A DNA stretch of 64,000 nucleotides from Pseudomonas reidholzensis (GCF_900536025.1 NZ_UNOZ01000020.1:1-64000), one strand, 5' to 3'; shown: positions 45,445 through 54,879, counted from the first letter of the stretch. Numbers and translations: made by a program. Notes: generated by a model from the letters alone, not told the origin.

Positions 45445-47901
45445 ATGGTTCACGTCCGCACCCTGCTTGCCGTCGCCACCCTGCCCCTGCTCAACCTGGT
45501 GACGCCGGGGGCCCTGGCCGCCTGCGTCTTCAGCCCCGGCCCGGGCAACGACAACCACCTCTGCGACAGCGGCTCCGCGGCATCGCTCAACGACAGCGCG
45601 GGCAACAACAGCCTGAGCCTGCCCACCGGCGGCACCGGCGAGATCACCGGCAACGTGACCTTCGGCGGTGGCCGCGACAGCATCGACATGGCCTCTGGCG
45701 TGATCGGCGGTGACGTTCACCAAGGCGCCGGCATCGACGCCTTCACCATGAGTGGCGGGGTCATCCGCGGCGGCCTGAACCAGGGCGATGGCCTGGACAC
45801 CTTCCGCATGACCGGCGGCTGGATTGTCGGCACCTTCGACAGCGGTGACTACGCCGAGATGGACGCCGGGCGCATCGGCAACGTCAACATGCGCCTGGAC
45901 GAGAACACCTTCATCATGCGCGGCGGCAGCATCGACCGAAACCTCATCACGGCCTTCGACAAGGACTACGTGGAGATTTTTGCCGGCAGCATTGGCGGCA
46001 ACATCTCGGTCAGCGGCGGTGACGATCGGGTGCTGGTGCACGGCGGCAGCGTGGGTGGCAACATCCTGCTCAGTGTCGGCAATGACCAGTTCACCTGGAA
46101 CGGCGGCAGCATTGGCGGCACGGTCGAGCTTGGCGCTGGTGATGACACGGCGCTGATCAGCGGGCTGGGGGGTGACGTGCTGACCACCGCCATCAACGGC
46201 GGCGAGGGCAATGACCGCCTGACATTCGTCGCCAGCCAGCCCAACGGCGGGGCGTTGTACAGCCTGTTCGAGCGCATCGAACTGACCCAGGCCAGCCGCC
46301 TGACCCTGGACGACGCGCTGCTGCTCGGCGACTCGGTCAGCGGCAGCGGCGTGCTGGAGATCGACGCCAGCAGCAGCCTGGTAGCCCGCCAGGGCAGTGT
46401 CAGCGCCTTTACCAGCGGCCAGCGGGTGACCGTCAACAATGCCGGCACGATCGACCTTGCCAGTGGCAACGACGCCCAGGGCCGCCTGCTGATCCAGGGG
46501 GATTACCATGGCGACAACGGTACCCTCAAACTGAACAGCGTGCTGGCGGGTGACGGCGCCGCGTCGGATCGGTTGGTGATCAGCCAGGGCGCGATCAGCG
46601 GTTCCACACAACTGCTGGTGAACAACCTCGGTGGCGCCGGGGCAGTGACCAGCAGCGATGGCATCCAGGTGGTCGAAGCCCGCGACGGTGCCACCAGCAG
46701 CGCCACCGCCTTTGTCCAGACCCAAGTGCTGTCGGCCGGTGCCTTCGACTACCGCCTGTTCAAGGGCGGCGTGACCGCCGGCAGCGAAAACAGCTGGTAC
46801 CTGCGTTCGACCCTGGTGGCCGCACCCGCCCCGCCAGCCGTGGCGCCGGGGCAACCGGCCGAGCCGGCCATCGCGCCGCCGATCGCGGCGCCAGCCCCCG
46901 GCCAGCCCGACCTGCCGACACCCGTTGCCGGCCAGAGCGTGCCGCTGTACCGGCCGGAGGTCGCGGTGTACGCGGTGGCGCCACGCGGTGCGGCAATCAT
47001 CGCCCGGCAAGCCCTCGGCACCTTCCACCAGCGCCAGGGCGACCAGGCATTGCTCGGCGGCCAGGGCATGGTGTCCGCCAGTTGGGGCCAGGCCTACGGC
47101 GGCACCCTGCGCCAACAATGGACCGGTACCGTCAGCCCGAGCCTGGACGGCGACCTGTATGGGTTCAAGGTGGGCCAGGACCTGTTCGTGCACGTCAACG
47201 ACAGCGGCTACCGCCAGCACGTCGGCCTGTACGTCAGCCATAGCCGGCTCGAGGCCGACGTCAAAGGTTTCGCCCTGGCGCGGCAGGACTTCAGTGTCGG
47301 TGACCTCAAGCTCGATGGCGACAGTGTCGGCGCCTACTGGACGCTGGTAGGCCCGCAAGGCGGCTATGTGGATGCGGTGCTGCAATACACCGACCTCGAT
47401 GGCCGCGCCCGCTCCACCCGCGACACCACGCTCAAGCTTGACGGAGATGCCTGGACCGCCTCGCTGGAGGGCGGCAAGCCGTTCGCCTTGTCGAAGCACT
47501 GGAGCCTGGAGCCGCAGGCGCAGCTGATCGCCCAGAACGTGTCACTGGACACCGCCAGTGACGGCGTTTCGCAGGTGCGCCATGAAGCGCAGGTCGAGCT
47601 GACGGCGCGGCTGGGTGCGCGGCTGCAGGGCGACTTCAGCACGACCGGCAAGCACCTGCTGCAGCCGTACGCACAACTCAACCTGTGGCATGGCGACGGT
47701 GGCCGCGATAGCCTGGTCTTCGATGACGTGGACACCGTCAAGACCGACTACCGCTACACCGCCCTGCAGCTGGAAAGCGGCGTGGTCGCCCAGCTCAGCC
47801 AGGCCCTGAGCCTGCACGCCGGGGTGCAATACACACAAAACCTCGACAGCCGCCAGCAAGAGAGCAGCGGCGTCAACCTCGGGGCGCGCTGGCAGTTCTA
47901 G
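45445..47901 (+). CDS. Autotransporter with Gly/Asp repeat passenger
   Basis: The 818-residue type Va protein has a signal peptide (VATLPLLNLVTPGALA-A). Its passenger from about residue 60 to 240 is built of about eight 20-21-residue repeats of the form GGSIGGNISVSGGDDRVLVH, suggesting a beta-helix. A Pro/Ala-rich linker (about 455-500) precedes a C-terminal 12-strand barrel of about 290 residues ending GARWQF. No protease triad or lipase motif is visible in the passenger. The stop codon overlaps that of the convergent LysE gene at a CTAG palindrome. GGAGG precedes the ATG. Function likely adhesion, inferred only from architecture. Confidence 0.86.
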   Translation: MVHVRTLLAVATLPLLNLVTPGALAACVFSPGPGNDNHLCDSGSAASLNDSAGNNSLSLPTGGTGEITGNVTFGGGRDSIDMASGVIGGDVHQGAGIDAFTMSGGVIRGGLNQGDGLDTFRMTGGWIVGTFDSGDYAEMDAGRIGNVNMRLDENTFIMRGGSIDRNLITAFDKDYVEIFAGSIGGNISVSGGDDRVLVHGGSVGGNILLSVGNDQFTWNGGSIGGTVELGAGDDTALISGLGGDVLTTAINGGEGNDRLTFVASQPNGGALYSLFERIELTQASRLTLDDALLLGDSVSGSGVLEIDASSSLVARQGSVSAFTSGQRVTVNNAGTIDLASGNDAQGRLLIQGDYHGDNGTLKLNSVLAGDGAASDRLVISQGAISGSTQLLVNNLGGAGAVTSSDGIQVVEARDGATSSATAFVQTQVLSAGAFDYRLFKGGVTAGSENSWYLRSTLVAAPAPPAVAPGQPAEPAIAPPIAAPAPGQPDLPTPVAGQSVPLYRPEVAVYAVAPRGAAIIARQALGTFHQRQGDQALLGGQGMVSASWGQAYGGTLRQQWTGTVSPSLDGDLYGFKVGQDLFVHVNDSGYRQHVGLYVSHSRLEADVKGFALARQDFSVGDLKLDGDSVGAYWTLVGPQGGYVDAVLQYTDLDGRARSTRDTTLKLDGDAWTASLEGGKPFALSKHWSLEPQAQLIAQNVSLDTASDGVSQVRHEAQVELTARLGARLQGDFSTTGKHLLQPYAQLNLWHGDGGRDSLVFDDVDTVKTDYRYTALQLESGVVAQLSQALSLHAGVQYTQNLDSRQQESSGVNLGARWQF

Positions 47902-48521
47902 CGGCGCACCGCCAGCAGGCCGAGGCCGGCACAACCGAGCAGCGAGGCGCTGACCCGGTTGAACACCCGGCGCGGCCCAGGCTGGTTGAACCAGCGTTGC
48001 AGATACGCGCCGAGCCCGGCATAGATCGCGATCGCGGCCCACTCCAGCAGCAGGAACAGTACGCCCAGCCAGAGGAACTGCTCGCTCACCGGCGTGGCGC
48101 TGTCCATCGACACGAACTGCGGCAGAAAGGCGGTGAACAGCAGAATCGCCTTGGGATTCCCTGCGGCCACCCAGAACTCCTGCCGCGCCAGCCGCCACAC
48201 GCCACCGGGCTGGTCGCTGCCGACCGCGGCTTCGCCCACCGGTGCGCGCCACAACTGCCAGGCGATGTAGAACAGGTACCCGGCGCCGACCAGCTTGATA
48301 GTCAGGAACAGGTATTCGCTGGTGTGCAGCACCACCGCCAGGCCCATCGCCGCGAGGGCGATCATGCCGCTGAAGGCGATGATCCGCCCGCCGCCCGCCA
48401 CACAGGCAGTGCGCAGGCCGTAGCGGCTGGCGTTGTGCAGCGACAGCAGGTTGTTGGGGCCCGGCGCCATGTTCAGGGCGAAACAGGCGGGGATAAACAG
48501 CAGCAGGCTCGACAGGTCCAT
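47898..48521 (-). CDS. LysE/RhtB-family amino acid exporter
   Basis: The 207-residue membrane protein has the family opening IPACFALNMAPGPNNLLSLHNASRYG, with six hydrophobic segments and GNPKAILLFTAFLPQFV in the centre. Members export amino acids such as threonine, homoserine lactone or lysine. The divergent AraC-type regulator starts 149 bases away and probably controls it. The stop is shared with the convergent autotransporter in CTAG. Confidence 0.87.
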   Translation of the reverse strand: MDLSSLLLFIPACFALNMAPGPNNLLSLHNASRYGLRTACVAGGGRIIAFSGMIALAAMGLAVVLHTSEYLFLTIKLVGAGYLFYIAWQLWRAPVGEAAVGSDQPGGVWRLARQEFWVAAGNPKAILLFTAFLPQFVSMDSATPVSEQFLWLGVLFLLLEWAAIAIYAGLGAYLQRWFNQPGPRRVFNRVSASLLGCAGLGLLAVRR

Positions 48522-48669
48522 TGTTATTCTCCTTCAGAACCCCGGCAGCCTCGCTGCTGGCCAGCGCCGGCGTCAAGCACAGTGGTACGGCAATTGGCCG
48601 GAACAGTGCCCGGGCGGTAGACTGCGGCTCCAGCTCTCTATGGCCAGCACACGGCCCGGCAGGCGATCG

Positions 48670-49506
48670 ATGGACCCCGCGAGCAGCGAAATCTGGCACG
48701 ACCCGGCCCTGCCCTTCATCGAGAGCCGGCGTGCCTGCCACAGCCGCGCCTGCTACAAGGCGCACAGCCATCCGACCTTCTCCATTGGTGCGGTCGATGC
48801 TGGTTTCAGCCGTTTTACCGGCGCCGGCGAGGGTGAGGAGCGGCTGACGCCCGGCACCTTGGTGCTGGTGCCGGCGCAGCGGGTACACGCCTGCAACCCC
48901 GAAGCGGGCCAGGCCTGGAGCTATCAGATGCTGCATATCGACGCGCAGTGGTTGCAGCGCCTGCGGCTGGAGTCGGGCAGCGAGGCCGGGGCCCGCGGCG
49001 AACCGGCGCGCATCAGCCGCTCGAGTGGGCTGTATCAGCTGTTCTGCGCGCTGAACGCGCTGTTGTTTTCGGCGGCCAGTGCAGTGGAGAAAGAGGCGGC
49101 GCTGATCGAGTTCATTGGCGACCATGATTTTTCTGCGTGTGCGACCGCCGCGGCGGCGCCGGCTCCCGCACTCAGCGGGGTGGCCCTGCGCGGCTTGATC
49201 GAACATATCGAGCAGGCCGAACTGGCCGAGCTGAGCCTGGATACGCTGGCACGCAGCGCAGGCATGGGCCGCTACCAACTGATTCGCGCGTTTCGCACGG
49301 CAACCGGGCTGACGCCGCATGCGTACCTGGTGAACGCGCGCATCAACCAGGCGCGGCAGTTGTTGCGCGAAGGGCTTGAGTTGGCCGAGGTTGCCTACCG
49401 GCTGGGGTTTGCCGACCAGAGTCATTTCCAGCGGGTGTTCAAGGCGCATGCCGGGGTAACCCCGGGGCAGTATCGAGGCGCAAGCCCCCCACTGTCAGCC
49501 AGTTAA
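48670..49506 (+). CDS. AraC-family regulator
   Basis: From the ATG at 48670 the protein is 278 residues. The N-terminal cupin-like sensing domain includes HSRACYKAHSHPTFSIGAVDAG and TLVLVPAQRVHACNP; the C-terminal double HTH spans about residues 175-270 (LSLDTLARSAGMGRYQLIRAF, EVAYRLGFADQSHFQRVFKAHAGVTPGQYR). AraC regulators of this type are commonly divergent from LysE exporters and activate them. It lies between two LysE genes. Confidence 0.87.
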   Translation: MDPASSEIWHDPALPFIESRRACHSRACYKAHSHPTFSIGAVDAGFSRFTGAGEGEERLTPGTLVLVPAQRVHACNPEAGQAWSYQMLHIDAQWLQRLRLESGSEAGARGEPARISRSSGLYQLFCALNALLFSAASAVEKEAALIEFIGDHDFSACATAAAAPAPALSGVALRGLIEHIEQAELAELSLDTLARSAGMGRYQLIRAFRTATGLTPHAYLVNARINQARQLLREGLELAEVAYRLGFADQSHFQRVFKAHAGVTPGQYRGASPPLSAS

Positions 49507-49526
49507 GCTTGGGTCGCCTGGTTTGG

Positions 49527-49624
49527 GGCCCTTCGCGGGTAAACCCGCTCCCACAGGTACAGCGCAAACCTCCAGAATACTCACATGCCTATTGTAGGAG
49601 CGGGTTTACCCGCGATGAGGTCGG
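49527..49624. repeat. REP pair
   Basis: CCTTCGCGGGTAAACCCGCT and GAGCGGGTTTACCCGCGATG flank a 40-base AT-richer centre, between the AraC gene and the second LysE gene. Confidence 0.9.
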
Positions 49625-49709
49625 CAGCCACGCCACGCAATAATCTTCAATACCTCACGCCTGCTCAGGCAACAGACTGCGACTTCCCCGCTTGGAGTAG
49701 TCGTTGCCC

Positions 49710-50324
49710 ATGGAGCAGTTCCTGATCGTCGCCACCGCCCATTTTCTCGCCCTGCTATCGCCCGGGCCGGACTTCTTCCTGGTCGCCCGCACCTCGGTCA
49801 ACGCCGGTTGGCGGGTGGCCAGCGGCGCCTGCCTGGGTATCGCACTGGCCAATGGCGTGTTCATCGCTGCGGCATTCGCCGGGGTGTCGATCCTCAAGGA
49901 AGGCAGTGCCCTGTTCATCGCCCTGCAACTGGCCGGGTGTGTCTACCTGCTGTACATCGGCGGTTTGTTCCTGCGCCATGCGGGCCACACCCCACTGGCG
50001 ACCCTCGACGGCGGCAAGCCCACTCACGGCTGGGTCGCGAGCCTCGGCATGGGCTTCGCTTCCGGCATCCTCAACCCCAAGAACGCTCTGTTCTACGCCA
50101 GCCTGGCAAGCATGCTGGCCACCAGCAGTACAGGCTGGAAGCTCGCCTATGCCAGCTGGATGTTCGCCATCGTGCTGCTCTGGGACCTGCTGGTGGCCGC
50201 GGCGATCGGCAATCGCCATGTGCTGCGCCGCTTCACCCGGGCGCTGCCTTGGCTGGAACGCGCCTCAGGCGTGATGCTGATCCTGCTGGCCAGCGCCGTG
50301 CTCATGCACCTGGCATGGGGCTGA
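49710..50324 (+). CDS. LysE/RhtB-family amino acid exporter (second)
   Basis: The 204-residue protein from the ATG at 49710 starts MEQFLIVATAHFLALLSPGPDFFLVARTS, the family N-terminus, and contains GMGFASGILNPKNALFYASL. A TTG two codons earlier is better spaced from GGAG (49693) and may be the real start. It is related to the exporter at 47898 only at family level. Substrate unknown. Confidence 0.85.
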   Translation: MEQFLIVATAHFLALLSPGPDFFLVARTSVNAGWRVASGACLGIALANGVFIAAAFAGVSILKEGSALFIALQLAGCVYLLYIGGLFLRHAGHTPLATLDGGKPTHGWVASLGMGFASGILNPKNALFYASLASMLATSSTGWKLAYASWMFAIVLLWDLLVAAAIGNRHVLRRFTRALPWLERASGVMLILLASAVLMHLAWG

Positions 50325-50997
50325 CCACGGCCAGCCGGTCGAGGTCCAGCAGGCTGAAATGGCCGCTGCTCCAGCCGGCGGTGTCCAGGTGCCAGACGTT
50401 GCCCAGCTGCTTTACCTGGAGGACCGGCGTATGCCCGACCAGCAAGGCGTGCAACCCGGCCACCGCGTGCGTATCACCCTCGCGCAGGCGCCGCCGCGAC
50501 CACTGGCAGACCTCACGCACCTCGGCGTCGTCCCTGGCCTCGAGGCTGTCACGCAGGGTCGGCCAGTCGGCGAACGGGCTGTCGGCATGCAACAGGCCGA
50601 CCAGGCCATTGCGGGTGACCACCTCCATGCCGATCGGCAGGGTGAGGAAGATGTCGACGAAGCGCAGCTGCTCGGCGCTGGGCAGGTCCAGGAACCAACC
50701 GCCGCCCGCGGCGCGGTACATGTCCAGGTCCAGTCGCCCGCCGTGCAGGTAGGTCACCGCCAGCGCCTCGTGGTTGCCTTGCACGGCATGGAACCACGGC
50801 CGGGCCAGCCACTCCAGCGCCTGCTCGCTGTACGGCCCCCGGTCCACCAGGTCGCCGACGCTGAACAGGCGGTCCACTTCAGGGTCGAAACCGACCTGGT
50901 CGAGGCACGCCTGCAGGCGCAGGAAGTGCCCATGGATATCCCCCACGGCAAGGTCGCGGCCCTTGCGATTGGCGGCTACCCGCTGAAAACGGTTCAT
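50302..50997 (-). CDS. PPP-family metallophosphatase (PrpA-like)
   Basis: The 231-residue protein has the full phosphoprotein phosphatase metal set: AVGDIHGHF, SVGDLVDRGPY, GNHEAL, and LLVGHTPVL near the end. This resembles lambda phosphatase and E. coli PrpA/PrpB, which dephosphorylate Ser/Thr/Tyr residues; ApaH-like hydrolysis of dinucleoside tetraphosphates is an alternative. Its 3' end overlaps the convergent LysE gene by 23 bases. Confidence 0.87.
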   Translation of the reverse strand: MNRFQRVAANRKGRDLAVGDIHGHFLRLQACLDQVGFDPEVDRLFSVGDLVDRGPYSEQALEWLARPWFHAVQGNHEALAVTYLHGGRLDLDMYRAAGGGWFLDLPSAEQLRFVDIFLTLPIGMEVVTRNGLVGLLHADSPFADWPTLRDSLEARDDAEVREVCQWSRRRLREGDTHAVAGLHALLVGHTPVLQVKQLGNVWHLDTAGWSSGHFSLLDLDRLAVVSPMPGA

Positions 50998-51073
50998 TGC
51001 AACGGCCCTCTGCTACTGCGCCGGTCCCAGGCGTAGAATGGAACGGTAAGCCGTCCGCACCCGGAGGTGCATC

Positions 51074-51589
51074 ATGCGTACCGCACTCGCCTGTGCCGCA
51101 GTGATGGTGCTGGCATCCAACAGCATGGCACATGGCATCTCGACCGCGCGGGTCGAGGTCCGTTTCGATCACCCGGAAAAATTTCGCGACGCCAGCCTGA
51201 ACAGCCAGGGCTACGAGCGCGGCGCCGACGCCGAAGTGATCAAGGCGCTCACCCAGCACCTGCAAACCCTCGGCCAGCGCTACCTGCAGCCTGGCCAGCA
51301 GCTGCGCATCGACATCCGCGACGTTGACCTGGCCGGGCGTTTCGAGCCTTGGAACAGCTACGCCTACGACGTGCGCTTCATGCGCGAAATCACCTGGCCG
51401 ACCATCGACCTCAGCTACACCCTCAGCCAACCCGGGCGCCCCGACCAGCAAGCCGAGGAACGGGTCAGCGACAAGATGTACCTCAGCCGGCCGGGCCGGC
51501 AGGTCAGCAGCAGCGACCGCCTGTACGCCGAAAAGGCCATGCTCAACGACTGGTTCCGTCAGCGCTTCGCGGCCAAACCGACGTCCTGA
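51074..51589 (+). CDS. DUF3016 periplasmic protein
   Basis: The 171-residue protein has a signal peptide (ALACAAVMVLASNSMAHG) and the DUF3016 body: VEVRFDHPEKFRDASLNSQG, LRIDIRDVDLAGRFEPW, and FMREITWPTIDLSYTL. Members are small periplasmic proteins of unknown function. A strong ribosome site (GGAGGTG) precedes the ATG. It is divergent from the phosphatase. Confidence 0.84.
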   Translation: MRTALACAAVMVLASNSMAHGISTARVEVRFDHPEKFRDASLNSQGYERGADAEVIKALTQHLQTLGQRYLQPGQQLRIDIRDVDLAGRFEPWNSYAYDVRFMREITWPTIDLSYTLSQPGRPDQQAEERVSDKMYLSRPGRQVSSSDRLYAEKAMLNDWFRQRFAAKPTS

Positions 51590-51595
51590 CGCGGC

Positions 51596-52117
51596 TCAGT
51601 CGCGCAACCGGCGCAAGGCAATCGGCGTGATCAGCCGGTGAAACGGCGCCACCGGCAGCATGTACAGCCTGCCCAGCAGGTTGTGCGTGCGCACCACGGT
51701 AGTGACCAGCACCTGGCACTGACCCGGCTGCGGCCCGGGGCGGCGCATCAGGGCGATATGCACATCCAGGTGGCGGTCGCTGTCGACCAGCAGCACTTCG
51801 TCGTCGGTGTTAGTCACCAGGGTGAAGATCCCTACCCGCTCGCCCGGCTGGTAGCTGTCGGGGCTGCGCGCCGCGTCCACGCCGGTCAGCCGCCCCAGGT
51901 CCTTCAGCCCGAGCAGGTTGACCAGGCGATTGCGCAGCACCATCAGGCTGTCGATCCAGCCAGGCATGCGCCGCATCAGCCGGAGAAAGTGCGCCATCGC
52001 CGGCAGCCCCCGGTCATCCAGGGTAATCACCTGGCAGTGGCGAAACCCCGCCCGTGCGGCGTAGGGCTGAATCAGCGAATGGGCGGGTATGGTGGCAGCT
52101 TGAATCACGTTGATCAT
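51596..52117 (-). CDS. DUF2867 protein
   Basis: The 173-residue protein matches the DUF2867 pattern: RRMPGWIDSLMVLRNRLV in the middle, RVGIFTLVTNTDDEVLLVDSDRHLDVHIAL, and the C-terminal LGRLYMLPVAPFHRLITPIALRRL. It has no signal peptide. Related domains accompany NAD-dependent epimerase-like proteins; function is unknown. It is convergent with DUF3016, stops six bases apart. Confidence 0.78.
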   Translation of the reverse strand: MINVIQAATIPAHSLIQPYAARAGFRHCQVITLDDRGLPAMAHFLRLMRRMPGWIDSLMVLRNRLVNLLGLKDLGRLTGVDAARSPDSYQPGERVGIFTLVTNTDDEVLLVDSDRHLDVHIALMRRPGPQPGQCQVLVTTVVRTHNLLGRLYMLPVAPFHRLITPIALRRLRD

Positions 52118-52207
52118 CCTTGGGTGAAATCGGCCAGATCGCGCTGGTGTGCGTGATCTGGCCGATAGTATCCTCGACCCTCAACCATCGCCAAGGAAGG
52201 ATCCTCC

Positions 52208-52951
52208 ATGAAGCTCTGTGCCGTGCAACTGGCCTCACGCAAAGGCGACCTGGCGGGCAACCTGCGCCGTCATCTGTTCTGCATCGAACGGGCGGCGCAG
52301 TTGGGCGCTGAACTGGTGGTGTTTCCCGAGCTGTCGCTCAGTGGCTATGAACCAAGCCTGGCGCGTGAACTGGCTCAGCCCGCTGACGCGTCGCTGCTAG
52401 ACCCTTTGCAGGCGCTGTGCGATCGCCACGGCATCAGTGTCGCACTCGGCCTGCCCTTGGCAGCGGCCGAAGGTGTACGCATCGGCATGCCCATCTTGCG
52501 CCCAGGCGCAGCGCGACTGAACTACGCCAAGCAGCGCCTGCACGCCGATGAACTGCCGTTTTTCGTTGCGGGCGATCAACCGCTGCTGTTCGATGCTGGT
52601 GGCCTGCGGATCGCACCGGCTATCTGCTATGAGTCGATGTTTCTGGAACACGCCGAAGCGGCCCACCAGCTGGGTGCCGAGGTGTATCTGGTGAGCGTGG
52701 CCAAGACGGCCAAGGGCATCACGGAAGGCTACGAGCACTACCCTCACGTCGCCCAGCGCCTGGGCCTACCGGTGTTGCTGTGCAACTGCGTTGGCGCTGC
52801 GGACACCTTCGTCGGCGCGGGCGGCTCCGCCTGCTGGGACAGCCAAGGTCGGCTGCTGGCGTGCCTTGACGAGCACAGCGAGGGGCTGGTGTTGCTCGAC
52901 ACGGCCCATGCCAGCGCCGAAGCGATCACGCTGACCGGGCTGCCGGCATGA
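52208..52951 (+). CDS. Carbon-nitrogen (nitrilase-type) hydrolase
   Basis: The 247-residue protein shows the Glu-Lys-Cys triad in order: VVFPELSLSGY, NYAKQRLHADE and IAPAICYESMF. Such enzymes hydrolyse amides, ureido groups or nitriles; length is typical of an amidase or omega-amidase, but the substrate is not predictable. AAGGAAGGATCC precedes the ATG. A small membrane protein gene overlaps its stop. Confidence 0.86.
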   Translation: MKLCAVQLASRKGDLAGNLRRHLFCIERAAQLGAELVVFPELSLSGYEPSLARELAQPADASLLDPLQALCDRHGISVALGLPLAAAEGVRIGMPILRPGAARLNYAKQRLHADELPFFVAGDQPLLFDAGGLRIAPAICYESMFLEHAEAAHQLGAEVYLVSVAKTAKGITEGYEHYPHVAQRLGLPVLLCNCVGAADTFVGAGGSACWDSQGRLLACLDEHSEGLVLLDTAHASAEAITLTGLPA

Positions 52952-53190
52952 AGTATCTGCTGCTGGCCCTGTCCAGCTATGGCTGCACCTGGTACCTGGT
53001 TGGCCTGTTGATCCGCGGCCGCCTTGCCGATCTCGCCGACGGGCTGCGCCATCGGCCTGAAGCGCCGTCGCCGGGTGAGTATCTGCGAGCGGTGGAGCAG
53101 CATGCGCGGCGCGCGCATCACCAGTACACCCTGCTGGCAGGCAGCGTTGTAGCACTGGCGCTTTGCCTGGTGGCGTTCTGGCTCAGTTGA
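52948..53190 (+). CDS. Small two-helix membrane protein
   Basis: The 80-residue protein starts with a hydrophobic segment (YLLLALSSYGCTWYLVGLLI), has a charged central loop of about 40 residues and ends with a second helix (TLLAGSVVALALCLVAFWLS). Its ATG overlaps the hydrolase stop (ATGA), so the two are probably coupled. I do not recognise a family. Confidence 0.65.
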   Translation: MKYLLLALSSYGCTWYLVGLLIRGRLADLADGLRHRPEAPSPGEYLRAVEQHARRAHHQYTLLAGSVVALALCLVAFWLS

Positions 53191-53200
53191 GGGCAGTGGG

Positions 53201-53701
53201 TCAGAAGGCGAGCGCCAGGCTCTCACGGCCTTCCAGCGCCAGCAGAAACTGCTTGGCCTGCAGCCCCCCGGCAAAGCCCGTCAGGCTCCCCGAAGCGCCG
53301 ATCACCCGGTGACACGGCGCGATGATCGAAATCGGGTTACGCCCGTTGGCCGCCCCCACCGCGCGCACGGCGCTGGGGTTGCCGATCTGCCGGGCAATAT
53401 CGCCGTAGCTGCGCGTTTCGCCAAACGGTATGGTCAATAACGCGGCCCAGACCTGGCGCTGAAAGTCGCTACCGGCGAAGTCCAGTTCCAGCTCGAAACG
53501 TTGCCGCTGCCCGGCAAAGTACTCACCCAGTTGCCGCGCGGTCTGGCGTAACACCGGGTGCTCGTCATCACGGTGAAGCACGCCCAGGCGCACCCGGTTT
53601 TCCCGCTCCTGCTCCCAGAGCACCGCGGCCAGCCGGTCGCCGCGGGCGACCAGTGTCAGGGTGCCAACCGGCGATTGCATGAGGGTGAAGGCACTGGACA
53701 T
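53201..53701 (-). CDS. ogt: Methylated-DNA-protein cysteine methyltransferase
   Basis: From the ATG at 53701 the protein is 166 residues. The active-site PCHRVIG and the preceding FGETRSYGDIARQIG helix identify the O6-alkylguanine transferase that repairs alkylated DNA by self-methylation of the Cys. No Ada-type N-terminal domain is present. The frame extension to 53764 is Arg/Ser-rich and unlikely. Confidence 0.92.
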   Translation of the reverse strand: MSSAFTLMQSPVGTLTLVARGDRLAAVLWEQERENRVRLGVLHRDDEHPVLRQTARQLGEYFAGQRQRFELELDFAGSDFQRQVWAALLTIPFGETRSYGDIARQIGNPSAVRAVGAANGRNPISIIAPCHRVIGASGSLTGFAGGLQAKQFLLALEGRESLALAF

Positions 53702-53785
53702 GAAGGGTTCCCGAGGAAGTGCGGATGCTGCTGAAACTCTACCCACTCGGTCCGACACACGCATCCGTTTTCTTGCTGACCTTAT

Positions 53786-54409
53786 TCAGCGGGGCTGCAT
53801 GTAGAACCCTGACGCAGTGAGCACCACGGAATAGTCGTAGGTAATCCCCATGCTGCCCCGGCTCGATTTGTAGACATTGCACAACAGGCGCCCTTCGCCC
53901 TCCGGCGGAATGATCGTGATCGGCCGGCCGCGGTTGACGTTCAGGTCCAAGGGCGCAGATTTCAGCGCGCCGCTGCGTATTTCGGTGATCACCGCGCTTT
54001 TGGCACGTGCTCGGCTCCTGGTAAGCTCGCGCTTGACCTGAAACTTCAGGCTCGCCAGCGAGGCGCCAATCACGCTCAGGCACTCCTCGTCCGTGACGCT
54101 GCTCAAGCCTCTGGCCTCGCGCTCGGCACTCCAGCGCACCGCTCCGCCATGCCGCGTCGACATGTCCAACGCGATAAACCGATCACCTTTGCCGCCAGTG
54201 GCGGGCGCATTGGCCGCGTAGTGGTAGGCGATACTGGGGTGGAACACATTGCCGTACTGCGCCGCGCTGACCTTCGCCAGGTGCTGGCGGACGTACGCTT
54301 CGGTGTACCAACGCTTGGCCACCAGCACGCGGGTCTTGTCATCGCCGGCCAGGGCGGGTTGCGCTGCTGCCAGGCACAGGCAGGCCAGGACGCTGGCCTT
54401 GAGGGTCAT
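53786..54409 (-). CDS. Secreted hypothetical protein
   Basis: The ATG at 54409 follows AAAGGAAT and gives 207 residues with a signal peptide (LKASVLACLCLAAAQPALA-G). The mature part includes RWYTEAYVRQHLAKVSAAQYG, DEECLSVIGASLASLKFQVKREL and VYKSSRGSMGITYDYSVVLTASG. Three cysteines are present, one in the signal peptide. I do not recognise a family. It may pair with the next minus-strand secreted gene. Confidence 0.6.
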   Translation of the reverse strand: MTLKASVLACLCLAAAQPALAGDDKTRVLVAKRWYTEAYVRQHLAKVSAAQYGNVFHPSIAYHYAANAPATGGKGDRFIALDMSTRHGGAVRWSAEREARGLSSVTDEECLSVIGASLASLKFQVKRELTRSRARAKSAVITEIRSGALKSAPLDLNVNRGRPITIIPPEGEGRLLCNVYKSSRGSMGITYDYSVVLTASGFYMQPR

Positions 54410-54495
54410 GGGGATTCCTTTCAACACGCGCGCCTTCCTTGAACGAAGCAGAGAGTGGGGATACTACTGGAATCGCGGGGCAGTTTGTCGCCGGA

Positions 54496-54879
54496 CTAGT
54501 TGGGCGAGCTGGGTGGGACTGACTCTATATAAGCCTTCACGCACGTGCCCCTGGCCATATTGATGAAGTCTTGCAGGTCCTTGTTCTTTTCTGCCTCGGT
54601 GTCTCGTACGGGATAGGCAAGGACGAGCTTGGAGAGGCTGTCGCGCAAGCTCAGTGTTGAAGCAGTAGGCGGGTGATAGGCATCGCGTTCGTAGTGAGGC
54701 GGTTCGTTGTTTTGCCGGCCGTACATGATCGCGGCGGCCTCCACGGCGAGTGCAGAGCAGTGATCTACCTCCCCACCATGAAAGACCAGCGTCTCGCCTT
54801 CCTTGGTCCAGCCCAGAGCGGACGCGCAGGTGAGCAGGCAGATGCAGGAAAGTGTGGCGGACAGCAGTTTGGTAGTCAT
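54496..54879 (-). CDS. Secreted hypothetical protein
   Basis: The 127-residue protein has a signal peptide (KLLSATLSCICLLTCASALG) and a Glu/Lys-rich mature part with two cysteines (DHCSAL and GTCVKA) likely to pair. HGGEVDHCSALAVEAAAIMYG and KDLQDFINMARGTCVKAYIES resemble lysozyme-inhibitor-size periplasmic proteins only in length. Function unknown. Same strand as the gene at 53786, 86 bases apart. Confidence 0.55.
   Translation of the reverse strand: MTTKLLSATLSCICLLTCASALGWTKEGETLVFHGGEVDHCSALAVEAAAIMYGRQNNEPPHYERDAYHPPTASTLSLRDSLSKLVLAYPVRDTEAEKNKDLQDFINMARGTCVKAYIESVPPSSPN

Noticed and set aside
47542..49449. 635-codon minus-strand ORF spanning autotransporter end, LysE and AraC genes
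   Set aside because: It crosses three genes and has no domain; a shadow ORF.
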